From Euzebyales bacterium (GTDB lineage: Bacteria; Actinomycetota; Nitriliruptoria; Euzebyales; JAHELV01): a stretch of DNA of 64,000 nt. The notes beneath the pieces are model-generated. The model worked only from the letters and a program-made list of their open reading frames with translations. It was not told the DNA's origin and searched no databases. The translations under genes were made by a program, and so were the position numbers. The DNA lies in assembly GCA_036374135.1 (NCBI GenBank), contig DASUUK010000065.1, positions 1-64,000 on the forward strand, read 5' to 3'. Below are positions 15,524-23,477 of this stretch, in pieces. Within the stretch, counting starts at the first letter, position 1, and each line of letters starts with the position of its first letter.

Positions 15524-16480
15524 TCAGCGCAGCTCGACGCGCACGATCTCGAAGTCGAGTGTCGTCGGATCCGCACCCATCCCGAGGTCGGCGAACCGTG
15601 CGTTGACCGCGTACAGCGCGCCGAGCGCCAGCGTCGCGGTGGTCGGCGTCGCGAGGTCGTCGTCGGTCAGATACCCGGTGACGGTTCCGCTGGTCAGGTC
15701 CCCCGACAGGCGCACGATCGCGACGCGGTCCTGCTGGTTCTCGACGACGTAGAGGGTGCGTCCGCGGAGCACGATGCCGTCGGCGTTCGTGACGTCGCCG
15801 TCGATCGCAATGCGGATCGCCTCGGCCTCGTTCTCACCGGGCTCGACCAGGTACAGCGCGCTGCCGGTGCCGTCCGTCGGGTCAGCGGACTGCGCGAGGA
15901 TCAGGCGGGTCGCGTCGCCACCACCGACCGCCTCGATGCCGTTGGCGTTGAAGCCGGGAGCGAGCTCGAAGTCCCCGGTCAGGGTGAGCGGCTCCGGCTC
16001 GCCCACTTCGCGACCGGTCAGCGGCACGCGGTACAGCGTCGCGTTGAACGAATCGGTGGCGTACGCGGCGTCGCCCGTGACGATGACATCGTTGATGAAG
16101 CCGGCACCGGGATCGGACAGCTGGACGACAGCGATCTCGTCTCCGCTCGTCGCGTCGTAGACACGCAGCTCACCGGTGGGACCACCGGCCACGAACAGCA
16201 GGTCGCCGGCCAGCGCCAGCCCGACCGCCGGTCCACCGGCCGACGCGACCAGCGTCGTGACGTCCCCCGTCACCAGGTCGGCGGTGACGATCGTGCCGGT
16301 CGCCAGCGACCCGGCGTAGGCCGTCGAGCCACGCGCGACGACGCCCTCGCCCTGGAATCCGGTGGTGGCGGTCGCCTCGCTGGTCAGCGGGATCGTCTCC
16401 GGGAACGGCGGTTGCGCCGATGCCGGCACGGCGGCCAGCACGAGGAGCGCGGAGAGGGCGGCGATGAGCGAGCGGCGCAC
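15524..16480 (-). CDS. Secreted beta-propeller protein (SMP-30/gluconolactonase-like)
   Basis: A 318-residue exported protein. GTG 16480 is chosen because AGAGG lies 8 bases upstream and a clean signal peptide follows (RRSLIAALSALLVLAAVPASA), with cleavage expected after ASA. The mature part shows repeated strand units such as GDVTTLVASAGGPAVGLAL, GEIAVVQLSDPGAGFIND and VTNADGIVLRGRTLYVVEN. This is the blade pattern of a six-bladed propeller, and metal-site-like Asp/Asn residues are present. Substrate unknown; the family includes lactonases and simple binding proteins. Confidence 0.72.
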   Translation of the reverse strand: MRRSLIAALSALLVLAAVPASAQPPFPETIPLTSEATATTGFQGEGVVARGSTAYAGSLATGTIVTADLVTGDVTTLVASAGGPAVGLALAGDLLFVAGGPTGELRVYDATSGDEIAVVQLSDPGAGFINDVIVTGDAAYATDSFNATLYRVPLTGREVGEPEPLTLTGDFELAPGFNANGIEAVGGGDATRLILAQSADPTDGTGSALYLVEPGENEAEAIRIAIDGDVTNADGIVLRGRTLYVVENQQDRVAIVRLSGDLTSGTVTGYLTDDDLATPTTATLALGALYAVNARFADLGMGADPTTLDFEIVRVELR

Positions 16481-16633
16481 GAGTGGACCTCTGCTAGAAC
16501 GGATCGACCGGGGCCGATGGTACCGGATCGCCCATCGTGCACGCGGACTCCCGGGAGCGCGCACAAAGGCCGATCAGGCGACGGCTGCGGTTCTCACCCG
16601 CTGACCGCCCGATGGGGTGCCCCGCCCTGCGAT

Positions 16634-16737
16634 CTGGGGAGACCACGGCGCGCATACGTTGACAACTCTCCCCAGAACGCGAACGGCCCGCGAACCTGGG
16701 GAGACCACGGCGCGCACACGTTGACAACTCTCCCCAG
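16634..16737. repeat. 62-bp-period palindromic repeat, locus 1 (two units)
   Basis: Two copies start at 16634 and 16696, 62 bases apart. Each has a perfect 9-bp inverted repeat, CTGGGGAGA ... TCTCCCCAG (16634-16642/16667-16675 and 16696-16704/16729-16737), with a 24-base loop. The loop ends ACGTTGACAAC, itself a small palindrome (GTTG-A-CAAC). The block lies just past the 3' end of the amino-acid ABC operon. The same element recurs at 55165-55370. Confidence 0.85.
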
Positions 16738-16745
16738 AACGCGGA

Positions 16746-17513
16746 TCAGAGGCGGCCGGCGTCGATGATGCGCGCCAGGAACTGGCGGGTGCGCTCCTCG
16801 GCGGGGTCCGCAAGCACCTGGTGGGGCGGCCCTGACTCGAGCACACGGCCGTCGTGCAGGAAACAGACGCGGTGGGCCACGTCGCGGGCGAAGCCCATCT
16901 CGTGGGTCGCCAGCACCATCGTCATGCCGGCGCCGGCGAGCTCGCGGATGACGGCCAGCACCTCACCGACCAGCTCCGGATCCAACGCCGAGGTGATCTC
17001 GTCGAGCAGCAGCAGATCCGGATCGATCGTCAGCGCGCGGACGATCGCCGCGCGCTGCTGCTGCCCACCCGACAGCCGTTCGGGGTACTCGTCGGCCTTG
17101 TCGCCGAGCCCGAAACGGCCAAGCAGCTCGCGGGCCGTCGCCTCCGCCTCCCTGCGGCCGACGCCGTGGGCCTTGCGCGGTGCCAGCGTCACGTTGTCGA
17201 GCACCGTCATGTGCGGGAACAGGTTGAACGACTGGAACACGATCGCCATGCGCTTGCGCATCGCGGTGCCGTCGACGCCGGGCGCGGTGATGTCCCGCCC
17301 GTCGAGCAGGATGCGACCGCCATCGATGCGTTCGAGCAGGTCGATGCAGCGCAGCAGCGTCGACTTGCCGCAGCCACTCGGGCCGATCAGGCACACGACC
17401 TCGTGCTCCTCGACAGTGAGGTCGATGCCGTCGAGCACGACCTTCGCGCCGAAGCGCTTGCGCACCCCCTCCAGCTGGAGCCGGGGCGTTCGTGGAGCGT
17501 CGCGGGCGCTCAT
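16746..17513 (-). CDS. Polar amino-acid ABC transporter ATPase (GlnQ-like)
   Basis: A 255-residue ABC ATPase. Walker A is GPSGCGKSTLL (about 38-48), followed by the Q-loop (VFQSFNLFPHMTVLDNV), signature LSGGQQQRAAIVRAL, Walker B LLLLDEITSALDPE and switch His in ATHEMGFARDVAHRV. The sequence around AHRVCFLHDGRVLESG is typical of GlnQ/ArtP/GltL transporters. It is the last gene of a minus-strand operon (binding protein, permease, ATPase), with an ATGA overlap with the permease. It powers uptake of a polar amino acid at the inner face of the membrane. Confidence 0.92.
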   Translation of the reverse strand: MSARDAPRTPRLQLEGVRKRFGAKVVLDGIDLTVEEHEVVCLIGPSGCGKSTLLRCIDLLERIDGGRILLDGRDITAPGVDGTAMRKRMAIVFQSFNLFPHMTVLDNVTLAPRKAHGVGRREAEATARELLGRFGLGDKADEYPERLSGGQQQRAAIVRALTIDPDLLLLDEITSALDPELVGEVLAVIRELAGAGMTMVLATHEMGFARDVAHRVCFLHDGRVLESGPPHQVLADPAEERTRQFLARIIDAGRL

Positions 17514-18403
17514 GCCGCCATCTGCGAGCGTCGCGCCCGGTCGCGGGCGGTGTACCAGTCGGCGAACCGGGCGGCCGGGATGCTGATCAGCAGGAACAGC
17601 AGGGTGGCAGCGATGAACGACGTGTAGTTGAAGGTGCGCGACGTGTAGATCTCCGCGGCCCGGACCGCCTCACGCACGCCGAGCACGCTGACCAGCGCGA
17701 CGTCCTTCTGGAGGCTGACGAGACCGTTGAGCAGCGCCGGGACCACGTTGCGCACAGCCTGCGGCAGGATCGCGTACCGCAGGCCCTGCCACTGCGTCAG
17801 CCCGAGCGATCGCGCCGAGGACCGCTGGCTCTCCGGGACGGCGTCGATGCCCGACCGGTACACCTCGGCGGTGTAGGCCGAGTACGACAGCACCAGCGTG
17901 GTGACGCCCCAGAACAGCTGGCTGCGTGGGACACCCGGGATGTCGAGGGCCGGGACGCCGAACCCGAACAGCAGGATCGCCAGGATCAACGGCACGCCGC
18001 GGAACAGGTCGATGTAGAGCACGGCCAGCAGACGCAGCGGCAGGAACGCCGGACCGCGCAGGCTGCGCATGACCGCGACCAGCAGCGCGAACACCAGGAT
18101 CGCGATCTGTGCGATGACGAACATGCGCAGATCGAGCCAGAACCCGGCGAGCACATCCGGCCACGCGGCGACGAAGTCCTCGGGATTGAAGAACTGTGCC
18201 CGGACCGCGTCCCAGTTGTCGCTCGTCAGGACCGCCCAGGCCGCGACCGCGACCACGCCAAGGGTGCTGATCGTCGCGATCAGCGCCCCGCGCGCTCCTT
18301 CCTCGGCGAGCCAGCCGCGCACGGGCCCGAGCGCACCCGACCCGGTCCATGAGACGGGCTCCTGCGACGAGCCCACACCTGAGCGCGGGCCGGAGCCGGT
18401 CAC
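17510..18403 (-). CDS. Polar amino-acid ABC transporter permease (HisM/GlnP type)
   Basis: A 297-residue membrane protein from GTG 18403. It has an early TM segment (ALIATISTLGVVAVAAWAVL), then the HisMQ permease core with about five more. The EAA loop is SQRSSARSLGLTQWQGLRYAILPQA, shortened here, near residues 195-215. DLFRGVPLILAILLFGFGVP and YSAYTAEVYRSGIDAV are hallmark sequences. Only one permease gene is present, so it probably works as a homodimer. The N-terminal 35 residues are cytoplasmic and low in complexity. Confidence 0.9.
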   Translation of the reverse strand: MTGSGPRSGVGSSQEPVSWTGSGALGPVRGWLAEEGARGALIATISTLGVVAVAAWAVLTSDNWDAVRAQFFNPEDFVAAWPDVLAGFWLDLRMFVIAQIAILVFALLVAVMRSLRGPAFLPLRLLAVLYIDLFRGVPLILAILLFGFGVPALDIPGVPRSQLFWGVTTLVLSYSAYTAEVYRSGIDAVPESQRSSARSLGLTQWQGLRYAILPQAVRNVVPALLNGLVSLQKDVALVSVLGVREAVRAAEIYTSRTFNYTSFIAATLLFLLISIPAARFADWYTARDRARRSQMAA

Positions 18404-18440
18404 AGCCGGTCCATGCCGTCGCCGACGCCGGCGCCGCCGC

Positions 18441-19364
18441 TCAGTTCGTCAACGTCGGGATGTCGCCGGACTGGCTCAGCCACTCCTCCTCGAGCTCCTC
18501 GAGCGTGCCGTCGTCACGCAGCGCCGCCAGTGCCTCGTTGACGCAGGGCACGAGCTCGCTGCCCTCCTCGAACAGTATGCCGAGCTCCTCGGGCTGTCCC
18601 GTGTCCGCTCGTGGCAGCACGCCGACGATCGACGCGTCGGGGATCTCGACCGCCGTGATGAAGTAGGCCGTCGGCAGGTCGAACACGAGGCCGTCGACCT
18701 GCCCAGCGTCGAACGCGGCCTTGGCGGCGGCGTTGTCGTCGAACACCTGGGCCTGTGTCTCCGGTTCGATGACCTGGTCGATGTAGTCGAGGCTCGTCGT
18801 GCCGATCGCGGCGCCCAGGCGCGCGGACTGCAGGTCCTCGACGGTCGTCGCCGCGGCCACCGGCGAGCCCGCGGCGGCGACGAGCGCCTGCTCGACCTCG
18901 TAGTAGCCGTCCGAGAAGTCGACGACCTCGTCGCGCTGCTCGGTGATCGAGTACTGCTGGATGTTGAAGTCGTAGTCCTTGTCACCCGGCGCGATCGCCT
19001 CGTCGAAGCCGGTGCGCACCCACTCCACGTCGCCCTCGGCGAATCCAAGCTGGTCGGCGAGCGCGTAGACCAGCGCGCTCTCGAAGCCCTCACCGTTGCT
19101 CGGGTCGTCCTCGACCATCCACGGCTCGAACACGGGCTCACCCGTCGCGACCGTGAGTGTTCGGTCCTCTGTCAGCGGCAGGCTGGCGACGTCACACGCG
19201 GCGGACGCAGGCGCCGACGACGCGTCGGACGCAACCGCCTCAGCGGTGGTCCCGGTCGCGGCGCCCGCGTCGTCATCCGCCTCCGAGGTGTCCGTCTCGG
19301 CGGCACCGCCGCAGGCGGTGACCAGCAGCATCAACCCCAGCACCAGTGCGATCCAACGCGTCAC
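18441..19364 (-). CDS. Polar amino-acid ABC transporter substrate-binding lipoprotein
   Basis: A 307-residue lipoprotein from GTG 19364 with a short signal and lipobox LVTACGG (Cys18), then an Asp/Ala-rich linker of about 35 residues. The mature domain is a type II periplasmic-binding fold (SBP_bac_3): RTLTVATGEPVFEPWMV, GFESALVYALADQLGF, FNIQQYSITEQRDEVVDFSDGYY. It binds a polar amino acid outside the membrane and hands it to the permease downstream. The exact ligand cannot be read from the sequence; glutamate, glutamine and cystine are all possible. Confidence 0.88.
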   Translation of the reverse strand: MTRWIALVLGLMLLVTACGGAAETDTSEADDDAGAATGTTAEAVASDASSAPASAACDVASLPLTEDRTLTVATGEPVFEPWMVEDDPSNGEGFESALVYALADQLGFAEGDVEWVRTGFDEAIAPGDKDYDFNIQQYSITEQRDEVVDFSDGYYEVEQALVAAAGSPVAAATTVEDLQSARLGAAIGTTSLDYIDQVIEPETQAQVFDDNAAAKAAFDAGQVDGLVFDLPTAYFITAVEIPDASIVGVLPRADTGQPEELGILFEEGSELVPCVNEALAALRDDGTLEELEEEWLSQSGDIPTLTN

Positions 19365-19442
19365 GACCCGCTCCTGTCACTCGTCGACCGACGGCACCAC
19401 CACGGGCACCGCCGTCCGATCGCAATCGTACGCTGGTCGCGG

Positions 19443-20228
19443 TCAACGGCGGACCAGTTCGGACTCCTCGTACTCCATCAGCGGCAGGAAGCCCAGGCCC
19501 TCGTACAGGTTGCGCGCCGGCGTGTTGTCGCGATCCACGTTGAGCGCGACGACATCGACTTCGTCACGCAACCGGCGCGAGAGCGCGGCGACGACCTGCC
19601 GCGCCAGACCACGCCCGCGGTAGGCGGGCAACGTGTTGACATTGCCGATCGCCGCCAGGCCCAGGTTGGTGTCGATGACGTGCGTACCCGCCATGGCGAC
19701 CAGGGTGGTGCCGTCGAAGATCCCGGTGTGCCGGCCCGTGCCCAGCAGGTCGTGGCGGAAGAAGTCCGGCGATCCGCTCGTCTGCTCGAGCAGCACCGTG
19801 CACGCCTCGCCATCGGCTGGCTCGAGCATGCGTACGCCCGGGCCCGGGTCGGGAAGCAGGTCGGGTCGGATGAGCTGCATCTTGACGTACGGCTCGACCC
19901 GCGTGGCCGAGTGCGTCGGTTGCATGCGGGCGGCCAGACCGGACGGACCTGTGACCGCGAACCGATCGGGCAGGTCGTCGACGATGTCGGTGAGCAGCGC
20001 AATCGTCGCCGCGGCGTAGACAGCGGACACCGCGTACACGACCGCGTCGGAGACCCCCGGCAGGCCGATGTGGCCCACGACACCGTTGTCACGTACCCAC
20101 CAGCGGGAGGTGTCCCAGAACTGGACGGCGTCGATGATGCCGTAGGCGTGGATGGCGCGGTGTTCCGTGAGGACGTCGAGCACCGCCCCGCGGTCGCCTA
20201 CGGGCTCGGGACGGTCACGCGGCGTCAT
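19443..20228 (-). CDS. GNAT-family N-acetyltransferase
   Basis: A 261-residue protein starting at ATG 20228. The C-terminal half (about 130-255) is a GNAT domain: IGNVNTLPAYRGRGLARQVVAAL gives the acetyl-CoA loop (YRGRGLA), followed by VALNVDRDNTPARNLYEGLGF. The N-terminal half is a family-specific region found in plant- and actinobacterial-type FR47-like acetyltransferases and has no motif that I recognise. It is transcribed toward the same strand as the ABC operon but 78 bases upstream of it. Substrate unknown. Confidence 0.85.
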   Translation of the reverse strand: MTPRDRPEPVGDRGAVLDVLTEHRAIHAYGIIDAVQFWDTSRWWVRDNGVVGHIGLPGVSDAVVYAVSAVYAAATIALLTDIVDDLPDRFAVTGPSGLAARMQPTHSATRVEPYVKMQLIRPDLLPDPGPGVRMLEPADGEACTVLLEQTSGSPDFFRHDLLGTGRHTGIFDGTTLVAMAGTHVIDTNLGLAAIGNVNTLPAYRGRGLARQVVAALSRRLRDEVDVVALNVDRDNTPARNLYEGLGFLPLMEYEESELVRR

Positions 20229-20323
20229 AGCGGCGGATCATAACCGCACCTGGTCGCGGGTGGCCCGACCGCGCCGTGACGACGCGACCGGTGCTGCGGT
20301 TGCGTGCGTGACGGCCGTCGGCC

Positions 20324-21553
20324 TCATGGCGCGGGCGGCGGTGTCAGCAGCGCGGCGGCACACGCGGCTCCGCACGCCAGCGCGGCCACGCCGGCGGCGA
20401 GGCCCGGCCGACCGGCGGTCCCGGTCCCCGGCACCCGCCATGTGCTGTCGAGGGGTACCTCGACGAAGCGGTAGGTGAGGTCTCCGAGCAGGACGACCGC
20501 CAGCAGGTAGACGGCCGTGTACACGGGACGCGACACCGTGGACGGGCCACCGAGCGCGACGATGACCGGCCACTGCCACAGGTACATCGCGTAGGCGCGC
20601 AGACCGATCCACTGGGTCGCGGGGCGGTCCAGCAGCGGGAACGGGGCGCCGCGCACGATGGCGGCCAGCGCCAGCACAGCGAGCAGATCGGTGACCAACA
20701 GCCCGCCCCGACCGAACCACGCGGCGGTCGGGCCGGTGGTCAGCATGATGACGACCAGTCCGCCGAGCGCCAACAGGCCGAGACCGCGCAGACGTCGTCT
20801 CCGCACGCCGCCGACGCCATCCAGCCGGGCCGGGCGCAGGACGAGACCCAGCGCTGCGCCGAGCAGCAGCCCGCCGGAGCGCACGTCTGTGCCGTACAGC
20901 AGCCGCAGGCCCAGGTCGCCGTCCGAGGTCAGCACCGCCAGCGCGACGCTGGCCGCGACCGCGCCGCCGACCGCCGCCATGGCAGCGACACCCCGTGCGC
21001 GCGGGGAGCGGACCGCGACGACGACGAGCGCGACCACCACCGTCAACTGCACGCCGACCGCGAGAGCCCACAGGTGCTCGAGCGCGGACGGCCCCGATCC
21101 CGCCGGCTGCGTGATGAGGTGCCAGTTGACGACGCCGACCAGCGTCGCCCGCATGTCACCCCCCAGCCGGTACAGCTCCTCAGGTCGGTCGGCCAGCACG
21201 AACAGCGACACGCCCCCCAGCAGCGTCAGCAGCGCCGGGAGCATCCGGCGGGCCCGCCCTCCGCACCGACGGATCAACTCGACGACGGTGGTCCGGGACC
21301 CGTCCGCCGGCGTCAGCGTCGTGACGGTGAGGTAGCCGCTCAGGACGAAGAGCACCTCGATGCCGACCGTCCGCCCGCCGGTCAGCCACCCGTTGCCCGC
21401 GGCCGCGAGCACGACACCGACGATGGCGAGCGCGCGCAGACCGGTGATGCCCGACAGGTAGTCGTGCCGCTCGCTGACAGCCACGCGGGCTCGGTCGACG
21501 ACCGGGCGGTCGCGCACCCCGTCATCACGTGTGGTCGTCGTCTGTACGTCCAT
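20324..21553 (-). CDS. Acyltransferase 3 family membrane protein (OafA/YrhL-like)
   Basis: A 409-residue protein from ATG 21553 with about ten membrane segments. The family signature appears at the N-terminus as YLSGITGLRALAIVGVVL and VGIEVLFVLSGYL, and later as WIGLRAYAMYLWQWPVIV. Proteins of this family move acyl groups onto extracytoplasmic sugars or lipids. The histidine that normally follows the first helix (in a VVLYH-like context) is absent: the sequence reads VVLAAAGNGW. Catalysis may therefore be altered or lost. A stable hairpin lies upstream at 21728-21756. Confidence 0.82.
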   Translation of the reverse strand: MDVQTTTTRDDGVRDRPVVDRARVAVSERHDYLSGITGLRALAIVGVVLAAAGNGWLTGGRTVGIEVLFVLSGYLTVTTLTPADGSRTTVVELIRRCGGRARRMLPALLTLLGGVSLFVLADRPEELYRLGGDMRATLVGVVNWHLITQPAGSGPSALEHLWALAVGVQLTVVVALVVVAVRSPRARGVAAMAAVGGAVAASVALAVLTSDGDLGLRLLYGTDVRSGGLLLGAALGLVLRPARLDGVGGVRRRRLRGLGLLALGGLVVIMLTTGPTAAWFGRGGLLVTDLLAVLALAAIVRGAPFPLLDRPATQWIGLRAYAMYLWQWPVIVALGGPSTVSRPVYTAVYLLAVVLLGDLTYRFVEVPLDSTWRVPGTGTAGRPGLAAGVAALACGAACAAALLTPPPAP

Positions 21554-21727
21554 CGCCCCTGGCAGGCCTCGTCGAGCGGGCACCGGCCCACCCGGGCGCC
21601 GATCATCGCACGCGATGGCCGCGATCGTCCGCAGGCTCCGCAGGGCGTGGCACCCCCGGGTCGTGAGCGACCGGACGGGCGCGTGCCAACGCCCGGCGCT
21701 GTCACACCGGGCGGGTCGGGACACAGA

Positions 21728-21756
21728 ACGGCCCGGGCCGTGATGGCCCGGGCCGT
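21728..21756. terminator. Perfect 12-bp GC hairpin
   Basis: ACGGCCCGGGCC (21728-21739) and GGCCCGGGCCGT (21745-21756) form a 12-bp stem with a 5-base loop GTGAT. No T-run follows on either strand. It could end transcripts entering from either side, or be part of the leader region to its right. Confidence 0.6.
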
Positions 21757-21867
21757 CGGCATCCTGCACTCGCCGTCGAACGTCACGATCCCCGGCGAAC
21801 ACCGCTTGTCGGGCGGTTCCGGGTGGGTGGGTGTGACCAGCTCCCACGGACGAACGAGCGGGTGAGG

Positions 21868-21937
21868 AGGGTGGTATCGCGAGGCACCTATGGTGGTCCG
21901 GTCGGATGCCTCGTTGACCGGATAGGCGCTAGCGCCT
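21868..21937 (+). promoter_or_regulatory. T-box-like sequence with alternative hairpins
   Basis: AGGGTGGTATCGCG (21868-21881) matches the T-box core AGGGUGGNACCGCG at all but one fixed position. It runs into a stem, CGAGGCA (21880-21886) with TGCCTCG (21907-21913). An alternative stem, CCGGTC (21898-21903) with GACCGG (21916-21921), would exclude it. A perfect 14-bp palindrome AGGCGCTAGCGCCT follows at 21924-21937. I found no stem I specifier, and the next gene on this strand is ygfZ, not an aminoacyl-tRNA or amino-acid gene, so this is tentative. The larger gap 21554-22072 otherwise holds only the hairpin at 21728 and the short reading frame at 21929. Confidence 0.3.
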
Positions 21938-21976
21938 CATCACCTCGACGGTCACGCGTGAACTATCAGAACTCAT
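21929..21976 (-). CDS. Possible 15-residue leader peptide with extended Shine-Dalgarno
   Basis: ATG 21976 is preceded by AGAAAGGAGGTGGTCCAGC (21997-21979), which matches the complement of a typical 16S rRNA 3' tail at all but one base over 19. The frame encodes MSSDSSRVTVEVMRR and stops inside the 14-bp palindrome at 21924-21937. So long a ribosome-binding site is very unlikely by chance, but no downstream gene is close on this strand (the acyltransferase starts 375 bases away). It could be a leader peptide, a small protein, or an antisense signal. Confidence 0.45.
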   Translation of the reverse strand: MSSDSSRVTVEVMRR

Positions 21977-22072
21977 GCGCTGGACCACCTCCTTTCTGTC
22001 GTCCGGCCAGCATGACATCGGTGTCCGCGAATGGCAACGGCCATCGCCGCGATGGCGCGCTACCGTGCGGTC

Positions 22073-22987
22073 ATGGGCCCGCTCGACACCACCACCGCGA
22101 TGTACGCCCGACCGGTCGGCGTGATCCGCGTCTCCGGCCATGATCGCCTGACGTACCTGCACAGCCTGCTCTCACAGGATCTCGAGCAGGCGCGCGCGGG
22201 CACGGTCGCCGACTTCCTCCACCTGGACGCCAAGGGCACCGCACTCGCCGAAGGGCGAGCGGTCGTCCGGGCGGGTGACGTGCTGCTCACCACGCCCCCG
22301 GAGGTCACGGCGAGCCTGGTCGACACGCTGAACCGCTTCACGTTCCTGCTGGAGGCCACGGCCGAGAACCTGTCCGCAGACTGGCGCATGATCAGCGTGC
22401 GCGGGCCGGACTGCGAGGGGCTGCCCGGTGCCCGCACGCAACCGATGACCGCCGCTCCGCAGGGCGACGGGATCGTCGTCCGCGACCGGTCGGGCGGCGT
22501 CGACTACCTCGGTCCCTCGGCGTGGGTCGAGGCGCGCGAGCGCGATCTCGACCTCCCCACGGCCGCCGCCGCCGACTGGGAACGGTGGCGGATCCGGGCC
22601 GCCGTGCCGGTGTGGGGTCGCGAGATCACGGCCGGGCGCCGCACCCAGGAGCTCGGTCTACTGCCCACCCACGTGCACCTGCGCAAAGGCTGCTATCCGG
22701 GCCAGGAGTCGATCGCCAAGACCTACAACCTCGGACGCCCCCGCCGCGCCCTGTGGACCGCGGCCTTCGACGCCGCCGTGCCGGTCGACGGCGACGTCCG
22801 CGTGGGAGAGCGCAACGGCGTGATCACCAGCGCGGCGCCCGACGACAGCGGCATGGTCGCGCTGACGCTGCTGCCGTTGGAACGCGACGGCACGCTCGCC
22901 ACCCGGCAGCTCGACGCCGACGGCGTGCGGGGACGCGTGTTGCGCCGGGTCGGTGAGGGCCTGACCCAGCCGGGCGCACAGGGCTAG
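22073..22987 (+). CDS. ygfZ: Folate-binding Fe-S cluster repair protein YgfZ
   Basis: A 304-residue GcvT/YgfZ-fold protein. The family motif KGCYPGQESIAKTYNLG, with the conserved cysteine, is at about 206-222. The N-terminal folate-binding half includes LHSLLSQDLEQA and FLHLDAKGTALAEGRAVV. YgfZ uses tetrahydrofolate to support maturation or repair of certain iron-sulfur enzymes in the cytoplasm. ATG 22073 is used; ATG 22052 or 22031 in frame are possible, and none has a strong ribosome-binding site. The next gene begins 4 bases after the stop, so this gene, the phosphatase and the kinase form an operon. Confidence 0.9.
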   Translation: MGPLDTTTAMYARPVGVIRVSGHDRLTYLHSLLSQDLEQARAGTVADFLHLDAKGTALAEGRAVVRAGDVLLTTPPEVTASLVDTLNRFTFLLEATAENLSADWRMISVRGPDCEGLPGARTQPMTAAPQGDGIVVRDRSGGVDYLGPSAWVEARERDLDLPTAAAADWERWRIRAAVPVWGREITAGRRTQELGLLPTHVHLRKGCYPGQESIAKTYNLGRPRRALWTAAFDAAVPVDGDVRVGERNGVITSAAPDDSGMVALTLLPLERDGTLATRQLDADGVRGRVLRRVGEGLTQPGAQG

Positions 22988-22991
22988 TCGC

Positions 22992-23477
22992 ATGCGCGTG
23001 CTCTTCGTCTGCCTCGGCAACATCTGCCGGTCGCCGACGGCCGAGGCGGCCACGCTCGAGGCGTTGATCGACGTCGGCATCGCCAACCGGGTCGTGCTGG
23101 ACTCGGCGGGGATCGGCGACTGGCACGTCGGGCGCCCGCCGGACCGCCGCATGCGTGCCGCGGCGAGCGAGGACGGTCTGCGACTGCACGGCTCCGCGCG
23201 TCAGGTCACTGCGGACGAACTGGGGGAGTGGGACCTCATCCTCGCGATGGACCGGGACAACCTGGCGGACCTGCGGGCCATGGCGCCCGACGACGACGTC
23301 CGTTCGCGCATCCGCCTGTTCCGCGACTACGACGCCGACGCGACCAGGCCGGACGTGCCCGACCCCTACTACGGGGGACGGCAGGGCTTCACGGAGGTCG
23401 TCAGGATCTGCCGGGCCGCCGCCGACGGCCTGGTCGACGACATCGTCGAGCGGCTCGACGGCGACACCACCGCATGA
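22992..23477 (+). CDS. Low-molecular-weight protein tyrosine phosphatase family enzyme
   Basis: A 161-residue phosphatase with the P-loop CLGNICRS (nucleophile Cys7, Arg13) at the extreme N-terminus and the general acid Asp in DPYYGG near residue 125. The size is normal for the family. The gene overlaps the fructosamine-kinase gene by 4 bases (ATGA). Bacterial phosphatases paired with such kinases are known to dephosphorylate ribulosamine/erythrulosamine phosphates on proteins, so a deglycation role is a reasonable inference beside classical phosphotyrosine activity. Confidence 0.9.
   Translation: MRVLFVCLGNICRSPTAEAATLEALIDVGIANRVVLDSAGIGDWHVGRPPDRRMRAAASEDGLRLHGSARQVTADELGEWDLILAMDRDNLADLRAMAPDDDVRSRIRLFRDYDADATRPDVPDPYYGGRQGFTEVVRICRAAADGLVDDIVERLDGDTTA

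Noticed and set aside
16634-16737. Possible CRISPR array
   Set aside because: Only two units here (three and a partial at the other locus), with the spacing region also repeated and no cas genes, so it is a palindromic repeat, not CRISPR.
21974-21997. Possible fragment of a 16S rRNA gene 3' end on the plus strand
   Set aside because: Similarity covers only about 20-24 bases around the anti-Shine-Dalgarno tail and no rRNA sequence precedes it; a long ribosome-binding site on the minus strand explains it better.
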